Of a DNA stretch of 64,000 nt, positions 26,315-35,512 are shown piece by piece (positions within the stretch are counted from its first letter, which is position 1; each line of letters starts with the position of its first letter). Made by a program: the position numbers and the translations under genes. Source of the stretch: Mucilaginibacter sp. OK283 (lineage in GTDB: Bacteria; Bacteroidota; Bacteroidia; Sphingobacteriales; Sphingobacteriaceae); the NCBI RefSeq assembly GCF_900110415.1, contig NZ_FODR01000005.1, positions 310,001 to 374,000 of the forward strand, given 5' to 3'. The notes beneath the pieces were generated by a model. The model was given only the letters and a program-made list of their open reading frames with translations, did no database searches and had not been told where the DNA came from.

Positions 26315-28672
26315 ATGAAACTTTTTTTTGTTACCATAGTATTTGCCCTGGGCTTATTGCCGGCAAAGTACGCCGGTGCTCAATCGTCGGATAACGATGC
26401 CGCCCCAAGGCAATGGAATGCGGCCTGGATAGCTTTGCCTGGCGACAACGGCGTAAACTACGGCATTTATTACTTTCGTAAAATCATAGATATTGCCGGT
26501 AAGCCGGCAACTTTCATCGTGCATATATCGGCAGATAACCGTTATAAATTGTATGTCAATAGTAAGCTGGTATCATTGGGGCCGGCACGGGGCGATACCT
26601 ATTATTGGAATTACGAAACTGTTGATCTGGCACCATATCTATCGCAAGGGAAAAACACCATAGCTGCGCTTGTTTGGAATGAGGCCCAATACAGCCCTGC
26701 GGCACAAATAAGCGTACGCACAGGTTTTATTTTACAGGGTAATTCGGCAAAGGAAGAGATATTAAACACCAACAGTACCTGGAGGTGCGTGCGCGATATT
26801 GGGCATCAGCCAGTACCGGGGTATTTTTTTGCTGCCAGCCGGGGAGAGATGGTAGATATGCGGCAGGCCGTTAAAGGCGATTGGACAGCTACGGGTTATG
26901 ATGACAGCACCTGGTTTGCCGCCGGTAAAGTGGCCGACGGAAGGCTAAAGGGCACAGCCTGGGGCATAGAATGGGCCTTGGTGCCATCATCCCTGCCCCC
27001 AAGGGAGATGACCTACCAGCGCCTTGTTCAATTACGCAGAGCTAATGGTGTAACCGTTGCGCCGGGCTTTCCGGAAAAAAAGACTCCCTTAACCATCCCC
27101 GCAAACACTACGGCTACGCTGGTGCTCGATCAAACTTTTGAAACAAATGCCTATGTAACGTTAAATTTTAGCGGCGGCAAGGATGCAGGCATATCGCTTG
27201 GCTACGCCGAGTCGCTTTACGCAAAAGGCAGCAAGGGTGTTATTAAAGGTAACCGTAATGATGTGGAAGGCAAGGAGTTTGTAGCCAGGATAGACAGCTT
27301 GGTTGGCGATGGCAGCCAGGGGCAATCATTCACAACGCTTAATTTTCGTACGTATCGTTACATCAGGCTCATTGTGCAAACTAAAAACGACCCGCTGGTA
27401 GTTGATGACCTATACGGCACTTTCACGGGTTACCCTTTTAAACGCGCATCGGTATTGAATACAGATAATACCGAAATGAAGCAAATGCTGGATATTGGCT
27501 GGCGCACCGTAAGGCTTAATGCCTGGGAAACATACACCGACTGCCCGTATTACGAGCAGCTGCAATACATTGGCGATACGCGCATACAGGCCATGATATC
27601 GTACTACAATACCAGCGATAACCGGCTGGCGCGCAACGCACTTAACCAGATGGACCACTCGCGCTTACCCGAAGGCGTAACTGCCAGTTGCTATCCATCA
27701 AGAGGTACGCAGGTTATTTCACCATTCTCGTTATGGTACATAGGCATGCTGCATGATTACTGGATGTACCGTGGCGATAACAACTTTATCAAAAATAAAC
27801 TGCTGGGTGAAAGGGGCGTACTCGATTTTTTTAGTAAATATCAACAGGCCGACGGATCGTTAAAAGATACCCCGTACTGGGCCTTTGTTGATTGGGCCGG
27901 TAACATGTGGGGCGAGGTAAAAGGCAAAGATGGCAGCGCTGCTATTTATGACCTGCAACTACTGTGGGCATACCAGTGGGCGGCAGAAATGGAAGCCAAA
28001 ATAGGTTTGCATGACTATTCCGTTTTATACCATAAAAAAGCCGCCCAGCTAAAGGCTACCATACAGCGTAAATACTGGGACGCCGGCAGAAAATTGTATG
28101 CCGATACTAAGGAACGAAAAGGCTTCTCGCAGCATGTTAACGCCTTGGCCATACTTACCGGCACGGTGAGCAACGCCAACATACCCGCTGTGGCTAAAGG
28201 ATTGCTTAAGGATACCAGTTTAACCCAATGCTCGGTTTACTTTAAATATTATCTGAACCAGGCGCTGGTAAAGGCAGGTTTGGGTAACGATTATATGAAC
28301 TGGCTGGGTATTTACCGCCAAAATATAGCCATGGGCCTTACTACCTGGGCCGAGTATTCTGATGTGAACACTACCCGTTCAGATTGTCACGCCTGGGGAG
28401 CAAGCCCCAACATTGAGTTTTTCAGAACGGTTTTAGGTATTGATAGCTACGCGCCGGGTTTTGCCAAAATAAAAATAGAACCCCATTTAGGTGCTCTAAA
28501 AGATATCAGCGGCGAAATACCCCATCCAAACGGTAAGGTTTTTGCCGGCTATAAATTTGAAAACGGCCATTGGCAAATAAATATCAATTTACCGCATACA
28601 ACCACCGGCATATTGGTTTGGAAGACAAAACAATACGTATTAAAAGCCGGCAACAATTCTTTTGTTATTTAA
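26315..28672 (+). CDS. GH78-like alpha-L-rhamnosidase
   Basis: A 785-residue exported protein with a signal peptide ending KYAGAQ. Domain order: N-terminal beta-sandwich (WNAAWIALPGDNG, YRYKLYVNSKLV-type lectin-like fold with GPARGD), a second beta domain, an (alpha/alpha)6 barrel with ETYTDCPYYEQLQYIGDTR, corresponding to the GH78 DCPQREERxGWxGD block, and CHAWGASPN near residue 690 before the C-terminal beta domain. Known: GH78 are inverting exo-alpha-L-rhamnosidases. The active-site block is altered from the usual form, so specificity may differ. The gene is likely controlled by the operator at 26245. Confidence 0.85.
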   Translation: MKLFFVTIVFALGLLPAKYAGAQSSDNDAAPRQWNAAWIALPGDNGVNYGIYYFRKIIDIAGKPATFIVHISADNRYKLYVNSKLVSLGPARGDTYYWNYETVDLAPYLSQGKNTIAALVWNEAQYSPAAQISVRTGFILQGNSAKEEILNTNSTWRCVRDIGHQPVPGYFFAASRGEMVDMRQAVKGDWTATGYDDSTWFAAGKVADGRLKGTAWGIEWALVPSSLPPREMTYQRLVQLRRANGVTVAPGFPEKKTPLTIPANTTATLVLDQTFETNAYVTLNFSGGKDAGISLGYAESLYAKGSKGVIKGNRNDVEGKEFVARIDSLVGDGSQGQSFTTLNFRTYRYIRLIVQTKNDPLVVDDLYGTFTGYPFKRASVLNTDNTEMKQMLDIGWRTVRLNAWETYTDCPYYEQLQYIGDTRIQAMISYYNTSDNRLARNALNQMDHSRLPEGVTASCYPSRGTQVISPFSLWYIGMLHDYWMYRGDNNFIKNKLLGERGVLDFFSKYQQADGSLKDTPYWAFVDWAGNMWGEVKGKDGSAAIYDLQLLWAYQWAAEMEAKIGLHDYSVLYHKKAAQLKATIQRKYWDAGRKLYADTKERKGFSQHVNALAILTGTVSNANIPAVAKGLLKDTSLTQCSVYFKYYLNQALVKAGLGNDYMNWLGIYRQNIAMGLTTWAEYSDVNTTRSDCHAWGASPNIEFFRTVLGIDSYAPGFAKIKIEPHLGALKDISGEIPHPNGKVFAGYKFENGHWQININLPHTTTGILVWKTKQYVLKAGNNSFVI

Positions 28673-28880
28673 AGATAGGTGAGAAGGGCTCCAAATTTGG
28701 GGCTCTTCTAATTCAGACATTTGCAGTACGCTCCCGCGTACTTAGCGGCTTTTTATATTGCAAGCCTTCATTTCCGGCATCCCACTATAGCGGTGTTCTT
28801 CGGCCGTCCGGGCATCCTTTTTACGTGCCGGGTGCGAATTTTCGATCCCGATAAATTATTTGCGGCTTTTTGACCAGGTA

Positions 28881-28914
28881 ACTAAGGGTATATGCCTGGT
28901 TAATGTACTCCCCT
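28881..28914 (+). promoter_or_regulatory. ECF-type promoter-like element, copy 1
   Basis: ACTAAGGGTATATGCC followed by TGGTTAATGTACTCCC. It is almost identical to 30916-30949 upstream of fecR. The two constant blocks, AAGGGTA and TGTACTCCC, are separated by about 13 bases, a spacing like -35/-10 elements of ECF sigma factors. It ends 44 bases before the DUF1735 gene. Confidence 0.6.
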
Positions 28915-28958
28915 ATAAATAAGGCAAATCACAAATCCATAAAATTTACAGTTAACCC

Positions 28959-29906
28959 ATGAAAAAAAACTTTACTAAACTTTCTTTGGCCATTATGGTG
29001 CTTACGGTACTTTTAAATTCCTGCTCAAAAGTTGCAGATAATTACGATTATAAAAAGATGGCAACGTCGATAGAATTACCTATTGCCGCCCATGCAGGTC
29101 CTGCGTCATTCGAAAACGGGGGCTTTAAATACAATATCTCGCAGTTTATCAGTTCAACACCGCAGCCGTTGGCTACTACCGTATTGGTATCGGCAGTAAA
29201 GCCTTTAACCAGCGCAGTTACAGTTACTATGGCTGTTGATAATTCGGTTGTAACGCAGTTAAATACGTTACACAGGTCGCTTTATACTGCCGATAGCACC
29301 GCGGCTGTAGCAAATGCAGGCAGCCTTCCCGATCCGTCTGAATCAAAATACGATACTTATGTACCGCTGCCCGCGGCCGACTTTACCATACCCAGTAACA
29401 CCGTTAATATCCCGGCGGGGCAACTGACTGCCAGCTATGTAATTAATGTTACTACCGCAAACCTGGTGCTTGGCACAAAATACATGTTGCCTGTGGCCAT
29501 AAAAGATGCTCAGGGCCAGGCCATCAACTATTATAAAGCAGTATATTATATTATAAATGTAGCCAGCAAGTACCAGGGCGATTACACAGCCAACGGCTCA
29601 ATTGCATTCCCCAACCCGGCCAGCGACAGAACATGGAGCGCACGAGCCAAATCATTAACTACCATTGATGGTAATACCGTACGTTGCGAGGCTGCCGATT
29701 TGGGCGGCAGTAATTACTTTATGAATTTGAAAGTAAACAGCGATAATACAGTTACAGTAACATCTGCAGCCGGTGCGGCAAATCAAACTATCCAAAATAA
29801 CGGCGTTTGCGTTTATGAGCCGGCCACCAAAACGTTTACCTTAAACTATAAATATGTTGGCGGAACCGGCGACAGGCGTATTGCCGAAACCATTGCTTTA
29901 AACTAA
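28959..29906 (+). CDS. DUF1735-type surface lipoprotein
   Basis: A 315-residue lipoprotein with lipobox Cys (LLNSCSKV). The middle region (STPQPLATTVLVSAVKP, NTVNIPAGQLTASYVINV, YMLPVAIKDAQG) is the DUF1735 beta-sandwich seen in glycan-binding surface proteins. The last ~110 residues (YQGDYTANGSIAF onward) form a DUF4361-like C-terminal domain. It is transcribed alone, between an ECF-type promoter-like element and a strong terminator. Inferred role: surface binding of the ligand handled by the SusC/SusD system at 32087-37327, expressed by the same sigma factor. Confidence 0.75.
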   Translation: MKKNFTKLSLAIMVLTVLLNSCSKVADNYDYKKMATSIELPIAAHAGPASFENGGFKYNISQFISSTPQPLATTVLVSAVKPLTSAVTVTMAVDNSVVTQLNTLHRSLYTADSTAAVANAGSLPDPSESKYDTYVPLPAADFTIPSNTVNIPAGQLTASYVINVTTANLVLGTKYMLPVAIKDAQGQAINYYKAVYYIINVASKYQGDYTANGSIAFPNPASDRTWSARAKSLTTIDGNTVRCEAADLGGSNYFMNLKVNSDNTVTVTSAAGAANQTIQNNGVCVYEPATKTFTLNYKYVGGTGDRRIAETIALN

Positions 29907-29927
29907 ACAGTTAATAATAAGTTAATA

Positions 29928-29959
29928 GGCTGCCTTGTGGTTTACAAGGCGGCTTTTTT
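29928..29959 (+). terminator. Rho-independent terminator after DUF1735 gene
   Basis: GCTGCCTTGT and ACAAGGCGGC pair with one G-U, a five-base loop lies between them, and six T residues follow (29954-29959). Confidence 0.85.
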
Positions 29960-30131
29960 ACTTTATGGGCAATTGCGGTTTGTAACTATGTTGGTATCAA
30001 CATAAAAAAAGAGGCAAATGAAACAGACCGGAATTTTTTGAAAATATTAAATGTTAAGCTTTTTGCGGTCAATCTATTGATAAAACAAAAAATATGCCGT
30101 ATTCTTAACAAATTATTAATAATTTAGGCAA

Positions 30132-30139
30132 TAAGTTTG
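30132..30139 (+). promoter_or_regulatory. -7 promoter element (TAAGTTTG) before sigma factor
   Basis: A full TAnnTTTG match ending 10 bases before the ATG at 30150. If used, the transcript would start very close to the start codon (leaderless or nearly so). No clear -33 TTG is seen. Confidence 0.4.
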
Positions 30140-30149
30140 GTAATACGTA

Positions 30150-30722
30150 ATGAACTCGACCGTAGGTTTTGCTGATAATGAATTGCTCAATCTTCTTGCC
30201 GAAGGTAAAGAGTTTGCATTTACTGAAATTTATAACCGTTACTGGAAAAGGCTGGTCGCCCTGGCATATAGTTATACTAAAGATAAATATGCCGCTGAAG
30301 AAATTGTACAGGAGGTTTTTTTTAGTTTATGGAACCGCAAAGGCACCCTTAAAATAGAAACCTTAAGCTCGTACCTGGCCACGGCAATCAAATTTTCGGT
30401 ATTTAAAAGTGTATATACCAGGAACAGGCAAGCGCAGATCATTGAAGGGATAGCCAAAACCGTGATGGCCGATTTACCCGAAGATTTGGTACATGCCAAA
30501 TTTTTAGAAGAGTACGTTAACGGCATTGTTGAGCAATTGCCCGAAAAATGCCGGCAGGTATATAAATACAGCCGCCAGCAAGGCCTATCGGCCCAGGAAA
30601 TAGCAGTCGAGATGGATATTGCCGAAAAAACGGTAGAGGCGCATCTTACAAAAGCCCTTAAGGTGCTGCGCTTAAATTTAAAGGAAATTATGCTGCTCAT
30701 TATTTTCCTTAAGCATCATTAG
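30150..30722 (+). CDS. FecI-type ECF RNA polymerase sigma factor
   Basis: A 190-residue cytoplasmic protein. Seen: region 2 (FTEIYNRYWKRLVALAYSYT, AAEEIVQEVFFSLW) and region 4 (LPEKCRQVYKYSRQQGLSAQ, EIAVEMDIAEKTVEAHLTKA), the two domains of ECF sigma factors, in the Bacteroidota RNA polymerase sigma-70 family type. It precedes the FecR-like anti-sigma gene. Known: in such cassettes the substrate-loaded SusC signals through its STN domain to FecR, which frees the sigma factor. Likely targets: the two matching elements at 28881 and 30916. A 243-base gap divides it from the anti-sigma gene and contains a repeat. Confidence 0.92.
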   Translation: MNSTVGFADNELLNLLAEGKEFAFTEIYNRYWKRLVALAYSYTKDKYAAEEIVQEVFFSLWNRKGTLKIETLSSYLATAIKFSVFKSVYTRNRQAQIIEGIAKTVMADLPEDLVHAKFLEEYVNGIVEQLPEKCRQVYKYSRQQGLSAQEIAVEMDIAEKTVEAHLTKALKVLRLNLKEIMLLIIFLKHH

Positions 30723-30732
30723 TGTTAAGTTA

Positions 30733-30808
30733 ATAGTCCTAAGTCTTAAGTCAAAAGCCCAATTTATTCTTTTTGACTTAGAACTTAAAACTTTCGACTT
30801 AGGACTAT
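30733..30808. repeat. AGTCCTAAGTC inverted repeat, copy 1
   Basis: ATAGTCCTAAGTC (30733-30745) is exactly inverted at 30796-30808, and AAGTCAAAA (30748-30756) at 30771-30779 within it. A direct, about 80% identical copy lies at 37483-37551. It is an intergenic, non-coding dispersed repeat. Confidence 0.65.
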
Positions 30809-30915
30809 CTGTCATTGCATAACTAACATCAATTCAATTTGCCTTATGCGTTTGCGCTGATTAGCCGCTGCTTTTTTTATTAAAAATCGCTTTTTTATCA
30901 CTTTTTTTTAAATGC

Positions 30916-30949
30916 ACTAAGGGTAAATGCCTTTTTAGTGTACTCCCTT
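30916..30949 (+). promoter_or_regulatory. ECF-type promoter-like element, copy 2
   Basis: ACTAAGGGTAAATGCC followed by TTTTTAGTGTACTCCC, matching 28881-28914 at about 29 of 34 positions. It ends 16 bases before the fecR ATG, supporting autoregulation of the sigma/anti-sigma/SusCD cassette. Confidence 0.6.
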
Positions 30950-30965
30950 TTAATTGCTGCTTAAT

Positions 30966-31931
30966 ATGGACGAGCTTTATCAGAAGTACTTAATAAAAAA
31001 ATACCTTGACGGGACGGCTACGCCAGCCGAGCGGGACGAATTGTTGCTGTGGTACCGGGCCAAAGGCGAGGAAGACTTTGAGTGGCCATATGAAAGCCAA
31101 CTGGAAGAGGATGAGGCCAAAGCACGGATATTTGATGGTTTACAGCAACGCATAAAAGCCGCCGAAGCTGCGGAACCAACAACAAGAAATTATTTTTATA
31201 AGATAGCTGCTGCCGCTTCTGTTATACTGGCCGTTTGCATTGGGTTGCTATGGAATAACAACAGCAAACCAGTAAAGCCGCAAAGCAACACCGTATTTAC
31301 CAGGCCGGGCGAACGTAAAATAATTAACCTCGTAGATGGATCGGTGATTTGGCTGGGTTCCGGAAGCTCGGTTACTTATCCTGTAGCCTTTGTGGGCACA
31401 ACCCGGGAAATCAGCTTTGAGGGCGAGGCCTTTTTTGATATCGCCAAAGATAAGCACCATCCGTTTATTGTACACACAGGCACAACCAGCACCAGGGTTT
31501 TGGGTACCACCTTTAATATCTCGTCATTTAAATCGCATAAAGAAATTGTTGTTGCATTGGTAACAGGTAAGGTCTCATTTACCGATGGTGGTTCGGGTGT
31601 CTTACTATCGCCTGCTAATATGGTGGTGTATAATAAGCTAAAAAAAACAACCAAAGTATTGCCAATTCCTGATTTGGCAGCTGTAATGGGCAGGCGCAAC
31701 GGCTATTACGAATACCGCAACGTATTGGTGAAGGATATTGCCGAAGATGTGAGCAGAAACTTTAACATGAAAATACAGGTAGTTGGCGATGTTAAGAATA
31801 CCCTGTTTTTTGGGCGGATAAAGCCGGGTGAAAGCCCTGTGCAGTTTTTAAAGAAAATGGCGCTGGTGGTTCACGCATCGCTCATCAGTAAAGATAATTT
31901 ATGGATCATTAAAGGAGGAGGAGACATTTGA
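30966..31931 (+). CDS. FecR-family anti-sigma factor
   Basis: The ATG at 30966 (MDELYQKYLIKKYL) is preferred over a TTG four codons earlier. The 321-residue protein has an N-terminal cytoplasmic sigma-binding part (LIKKYLDGTATPAERDELL), one transmembrane helix near residues 82-100 (IAAAASVILAVCIGLLW), and a periplasmic FecR domain (TVFTRPGERKIINLVDGS, ISFEGEAFFDIAKDKHHPF) plus a C-terminal STN-binding-like domain (LVKDIAEDVSRNFNMKIQVV). Known: it holds the ECF sigma at the membrane until the transporter signals. Its partners are the sigma at 30150 and the STN-containing SusC at 32087. Confidence 0.93.
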   Translation: MDELYQKYLIKKYLDGTATPAERDELLLWYRAKGEEDFEWPYESQLEEDEAKARIFDGLQQRIKAAEAAEPTTRNYFYKIAAAASVILAVCIGLLWNNNSKPVKPQSNTVFTRPGERKIINLVDGSVIWLGSGSSVTYPVAFVGTTREISFEGEAFFDIAKDKHHPFIVHTGTTSTRVLGTTFNISSFKSHKEIVVALVTGKVSFTDGGSGVLLSPANMVVYNKLKKTTKVLPIPDLAAVMGRRNGYYEYRNVLVKDIAEDVSRNFNMKIQVVGDVKNTLFFGRIKPGESPVQFLKKMALVVHASLISKDNLWIIKGGGDI

Positions 31932-31953
31932 TTTAAAATTCTTACGCTCTATA

Positions 31954-31992
31954 TATCAGTAATGCCCCGGGCAAGGGGGCATTGTACTGATA
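31954..31992 (+). promoter_or_regulatory. hairpin between fecR and susC
   Basis: TATCAGTAATGCCCC (31954-31968) pairs with GGGGCATTGTACTGATA (31976-31992), with two unpaired bases in the right arm. There is no T run, so this is more likely an mRNA-stability, attenuation or processing element than a terminator. It lies in the 155-base gap where transporter and anti-sigma levels could be separated. Confidence 0.5.
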
Positions 31993-32086
31993 ATCAAAAA
32001 ACGTCATAGTCAAAAGCATTACCCCAATGGATTGGAAGCCCCGGAGGTACCTGCTGTTTTTTTAACATTTTTATTGAAGTGAATAT

Positions 32087-35000
32087 ATGAAAATTAATGT
32101 ATCCCGCAATAGGGGACACAAGTATATGCTTTTTATGAGGATTAGCACAGTAATTATAGCGGTTTTGTGCAGCACAAGTTTATCAATGGCGGCAAGTTTT
32201 GCAAATGGCCAGGATGTACTGAAGAAGCACGTAAGCGTCAATTTAAAAAATATTACATTAAGCAAAGCGCTTGATAATATTTCTGCTGCATCTGGTGTAA
32301 AGTTTACTTACAACGGTACAGTGGCTAACAGTAAAATAAAAATATCGGCAAAGGTATCTAATCAGGAGTTGGGCAAAGTGCTGGATAATGCACTAAAACA
32401 AACACCCTATAAATACACGGTGCTTGATGACGAGATATTGATACGGTACGTGGAAATAGTCCCCGAACCTATCCAGGCTGTACAGCGTATTTTAACAGGT
32501 AAGGTTGTTGACGAAAAAGGCGAGGCATTGCCCGGCGTAACCGTAAGGATTAAAGGGACAGATCGTGGCGGTATTACCGATAACAGCGGTAAATACCAGA
32601 TACAGGTTAATAATGATGCCGAAATTGTAGTGTTTGCATTTATTGGCTATCAAAACCAGGAAATAACGGCGAAGGACAGCAAAGTCATTGACGTTAAAAT
32701 GGTGCCAATGCCGCAAAACGAGTTAAAGGAAGTTGCCGTAGTTGCTTATGGTACACAGCGCAAGGTGAGTTTGGTTGGCGCGCAATCAACAGTTGATGTG
32801 GGCGAACTGAAACAACCGGTTGCCGATATCAGCACGATGCTGGCTGGCCGTTTATCGGGTATAGTTGGTGTTCAGCGCTCAGGCGAACCGGGCAGTAACC
32901 AGGCTGATATCTGGATTCGCGGTATATCTACATTTACCAATAACAATACTGGTCCGCTGGTATTGGTTGATGGTGTTACCCGGTCAATCAACAACCTCGA
33001 TCCGCAGGATATTCAATCATTTACCATCCTGAAAGATGCCTCGGCAACAGCTGTATACGGTGTGCGTGGTGCAAACGGTGTTATTTTGGTGCAAACCAAA
33101 AGGGGCAAAGTTGGCAAGCCGAAGATAGATGCAGACTATTATGAAGGCTTTACCTCATTTACCCGCAAGCCCGAAATGGCCGATGGTATTACTTACATGA
33201 ATGCTGTAAATGAAGCCAACATCACCAGGGGAGGCGTTGCCAAATACTCGCAGCAGTATATTCAAAACACGCAAAATAATGTAGACCCGTTGCTTTATCC
33301 TAACATCAACTGGATTGATGCTGTATTTAAAAACACCAGCCGCAACAGGCGGGCCAATGTGAACATGACAGGTGGTGGCCCAAATTCAAGGTATTATATA
33401 TCTGCAAGTTATTATAACGAAGGCGGGCTTTTAAAAACAGATAAGCTATCTACTTATAATTCAAATATCGATTACAGCCGGTATAACTTTACCAGTAACG
33501 TAGATGTTGATATCACCAAAACCACCAAGGTGGCATTAGGCGTTCAGGGTTATGTAGGTAAAGGCAATTATCCTGCAATATCGGCAAGCGATATTTTTGG
33601 CCAGGCCATGATCGTATCGCCGGTGGTATTCCCTATTGAGTATCCTGGTGGCTATGTTCCGGGCGTAAACCCTAACGGCGATCAGCGTAACCCTTATGCC
33701 GATTTAACCAGGCGTGGATACAGCACAACTTTTACTAACCAGTTGTACTCCAACATCAGGCTTACACAGGATTTTGGCTTTTGGCTGCCGGGTTTATCAT
33801 TCAATACCTTATTTGCGTTTGATGCCAGCAACAGCAACAGTATTTTACGCCAAAAACGTGAGGATACCTGGTATCCCGATCAAAATACGCCCTATAATGC
33901 CGATGGTACTTTAAACCTGGTACGCACCTATACAGGTAACGGAAATTACCTCAGCTACAACGCATCAAGCGGTGGCTCAAATAAAATTTATACCGAGTCG
34001 TCTTTTAACTATGACCATGCGTTTGGCAAACATCGCGTAGGCGGGTTATTGTTATTTAACCAGGAAGACAGGTCGGATTTTCCTGCCGGTAGTTTTGCCA
34101 CCTCTATACCTTACCGCATCCGCAGCTTGGCGGCAAGGGTAACCTATTCATTTGCCGACAGGTATTTTGCCGAATTTAATGTTGGGTACAACGGATCGGA
34201 AAACTTTGCTCCCGAAAAACGCTATGGGTACTTCCCCGCATTTGGTGTGGGATGGCTTGTATCTGAAGAACACTTTTTCGAGCCTTTAAAGGATGCTATA
34301 TCGTTCTTCAAATTCCGTTACAGCAATGGTATTGTGGGTAGTGGCGATATTGGTTTAGGGCGGCGTTTCGGTTATCTTACATTGTTGTCTGATGGCTCAT
34401 CGGGTTTCACTTATGGTTTGGGCAATACCAACGGTATAAGTGGTATCAGCATAACCGATTATGGGGTTGATGTAAGCTGGTCGCGGTCTCATAAACAAGA
34501 TCTTGGTTTGGATATCCGCGCCCTGCACGATTCGTTTTCACTTACCTTCGATTTGTTTAAGGAGCACCGTACAGGAATCTTCTTACAAAGAGCTGCGGTA
34601 CCCGGATATGTTGGCTTGTCATCATCACCTTACGCCAACCTTGGTATAGTTAATAATAAAGGCTTTGACGCAACTATCGAGCAGCGTATTAATGTAGGTA
34701 AGGTTGTATTAAACTTACGTGGCAATATCACCTATAATAAAGATGTTGTAATTGAAAACGACCAACCTACCCCTAAATATCCATGGAATGATCAGCGCGG
34801 TCATAATGTACTGGCAGATTTTGGCTACATAGCCGAGGGTTTGTTTACCACCCAGCAGGAGATAAACAGCAGCGCTACCCCAGGCGCAAAAGCGAGCATT
34901 AAACCAGGCGACATCAAATACAAAGATTTAAATAACGATGGTATCATTAATGCTTACGATAAAACAGAAATAAGCAAAGGCGATGTGCCTTTCCTTACCT

Positions 35001-35482
35001 ATGGCTTAGGCTTTAACGTAGCTTACAAAGGCTTTAACCTGGGCGCGTTCTTTGTTGGAACCGGGCATGCATCGCGGTATATATCGGGTAATGCTATTCA
35101 GCCATTTTCAACCAATGGAGGCATCAGTAACGCCTATGCCAACATCACCGACAGGTGGACAGAAGCCAGCCCGCGCCAGGATGTGTTTTACCCCCGCTTA
35201 GCTTATGGGGATGGCGACAATACCAACAACACGCAGCATAGTTCATGGTGGGTAAAAGATGTACAGTTTATCCGCCTTAAAACGCTTGATTTTGGTTACA
35301 CCTTCTCCAAAGCTTCGTTGAGTAAAATTGGCATGAGCAACCCGCGTATTTATATTATGGGTTACAACCTGCTTACTTTCAGCAAGTTTAAACTTTGGGA
35401 CCCTGAGTTGAATACCGGCAATGGTACCGCATATCCAAATGTTAAAACCATATCATTAGGCCTGAGCGCTCAATTTAATTAA
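32087..35482 (+). CDS. SusC-family transducer-type TonB-dependent transporter with STN domain
   Basis: An 1131-residue protein. After a signal peptide (to about residue 40, SMAASFANGQ) comes an STN domain (LKNITLSKALDNISAASGVK ... DDEILIRYV), a carboxypeptidase-regulatory-like domain (LTGKVVDEKGEALPGVTV), the TonB-box region KEVAVVAYGT, plug motifs (PLVLVDGVTRSI, SFTILKDASATAVYGVRGAN) and the barrel, ending LGLSAQFN. Known: the STN domain contacts the FecR periplasmic domain, making this a signal-transducing transporter. It is the only SusC in the window with that domain and lies next to its sigma/anti-sigma genes. Its SusD partner starts 30 bases downstream. Confidence 0.95.
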   Translation: MKINVSRNRGHKYMLFMRISTVIIAVLCSTSLSMAASFANGQDVLKKHVSVNLKNITLSKALDNISAASGVKFTYNGTVANSKIKISAKVSNQELGKVLDNALKQTPYKYTVLDDEILIRYVEIVPEPIQAVQRILTGKVVDEKGEALPGVTVRIKGTDRGGITDNSGKYQIQVNNDAEIVVFAFIGYQNQEITAKDSKVIDVKMVPMPQNELKEVAVVAYGTQRKVSLVGAQSTVDVGELKQPVADISTMLAGRLSGIVGVQRSGEPGSNQADIWIRGISTFTNNNTGPLVLVDGVTRSINNLDPQDIQSFTILKDASATAVYGVRGANGVILVQTKRGKVGKPKIDADYYEGFTSFTRKPEMADGITYMNAVNEANITRGGVAKYSQQYIQNTQNNVDPLLYPNINWIDAVFKNTSRNRRANVNMTGGGPNSRYYISASYYNEGGLLKTDKLSTYNSNIDYSRYNFTSNVDVDITKTTKVALGVQGYVGKGNYPAISASDIFGQAMIVSPVVFPIEYPGGYVPGVNPNGDQRNPYADLTRRGYSTTFTNQLYSNIRLTQDFGFWLPGLSFNTLFAFDASNSNSILRQKREDTWYPDQNTPYNADGTLNLVRTYTGNGNYLSYNASSGGSNKIYTESSFNYDHAFGKHRVGGLLLFNQEDRSDFPAGSFATSIPYRIRSLAARVTYSFADRYFAEFNVGYNGSENFAPEKRYGYFPAFGVGWLVSEEHFFEPLKDAISFFKFRYSNGIVGSGDIGLGRRFGYLTLLSDGSSGFTYGLGNTNGISGISITDYGVDVSWSRSHKQDLGLDIRALHDSFSLTFDLFKEHRTGIFLQRAAVPGYVGLSSSPYANLGIVNNKGFDATIEQRINVGKVVLNLRGNITYNKDVVIENDQPTPKYPWNDQRGHNVLADFGYIAEGLFTTQQEINSSATPGAKASIKPGDIKYKDLNNDGIINAYDKTEISKGDVPFLTYGLGFNVAYKGFNLGAFFVGTGHASRYISGNAIQPFSTNGGISNAYANITDRWTEASPRQDVFYPRLAYGDGDNTNNTQHSSWWVKDVQFIRLKTLDFGYTFSKASLSKIGMSNPRIYIMGYNLLTFSKFKLWDPELNTGNGTAYPNVKTISLGLSAQFN

Positions 35483-35512
35483 CAGAAGTAACATTTAATT
35501 CAAGATAATAAA

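Noticed and set aside
28681..28715. Possible terminator after the GH78 gene
   Set aside because: The stem (AGAAGGGCTCC with GGGGCTCTTCT) needs two G-U pairs and there is no T run, so it is too weak to report as a feature.
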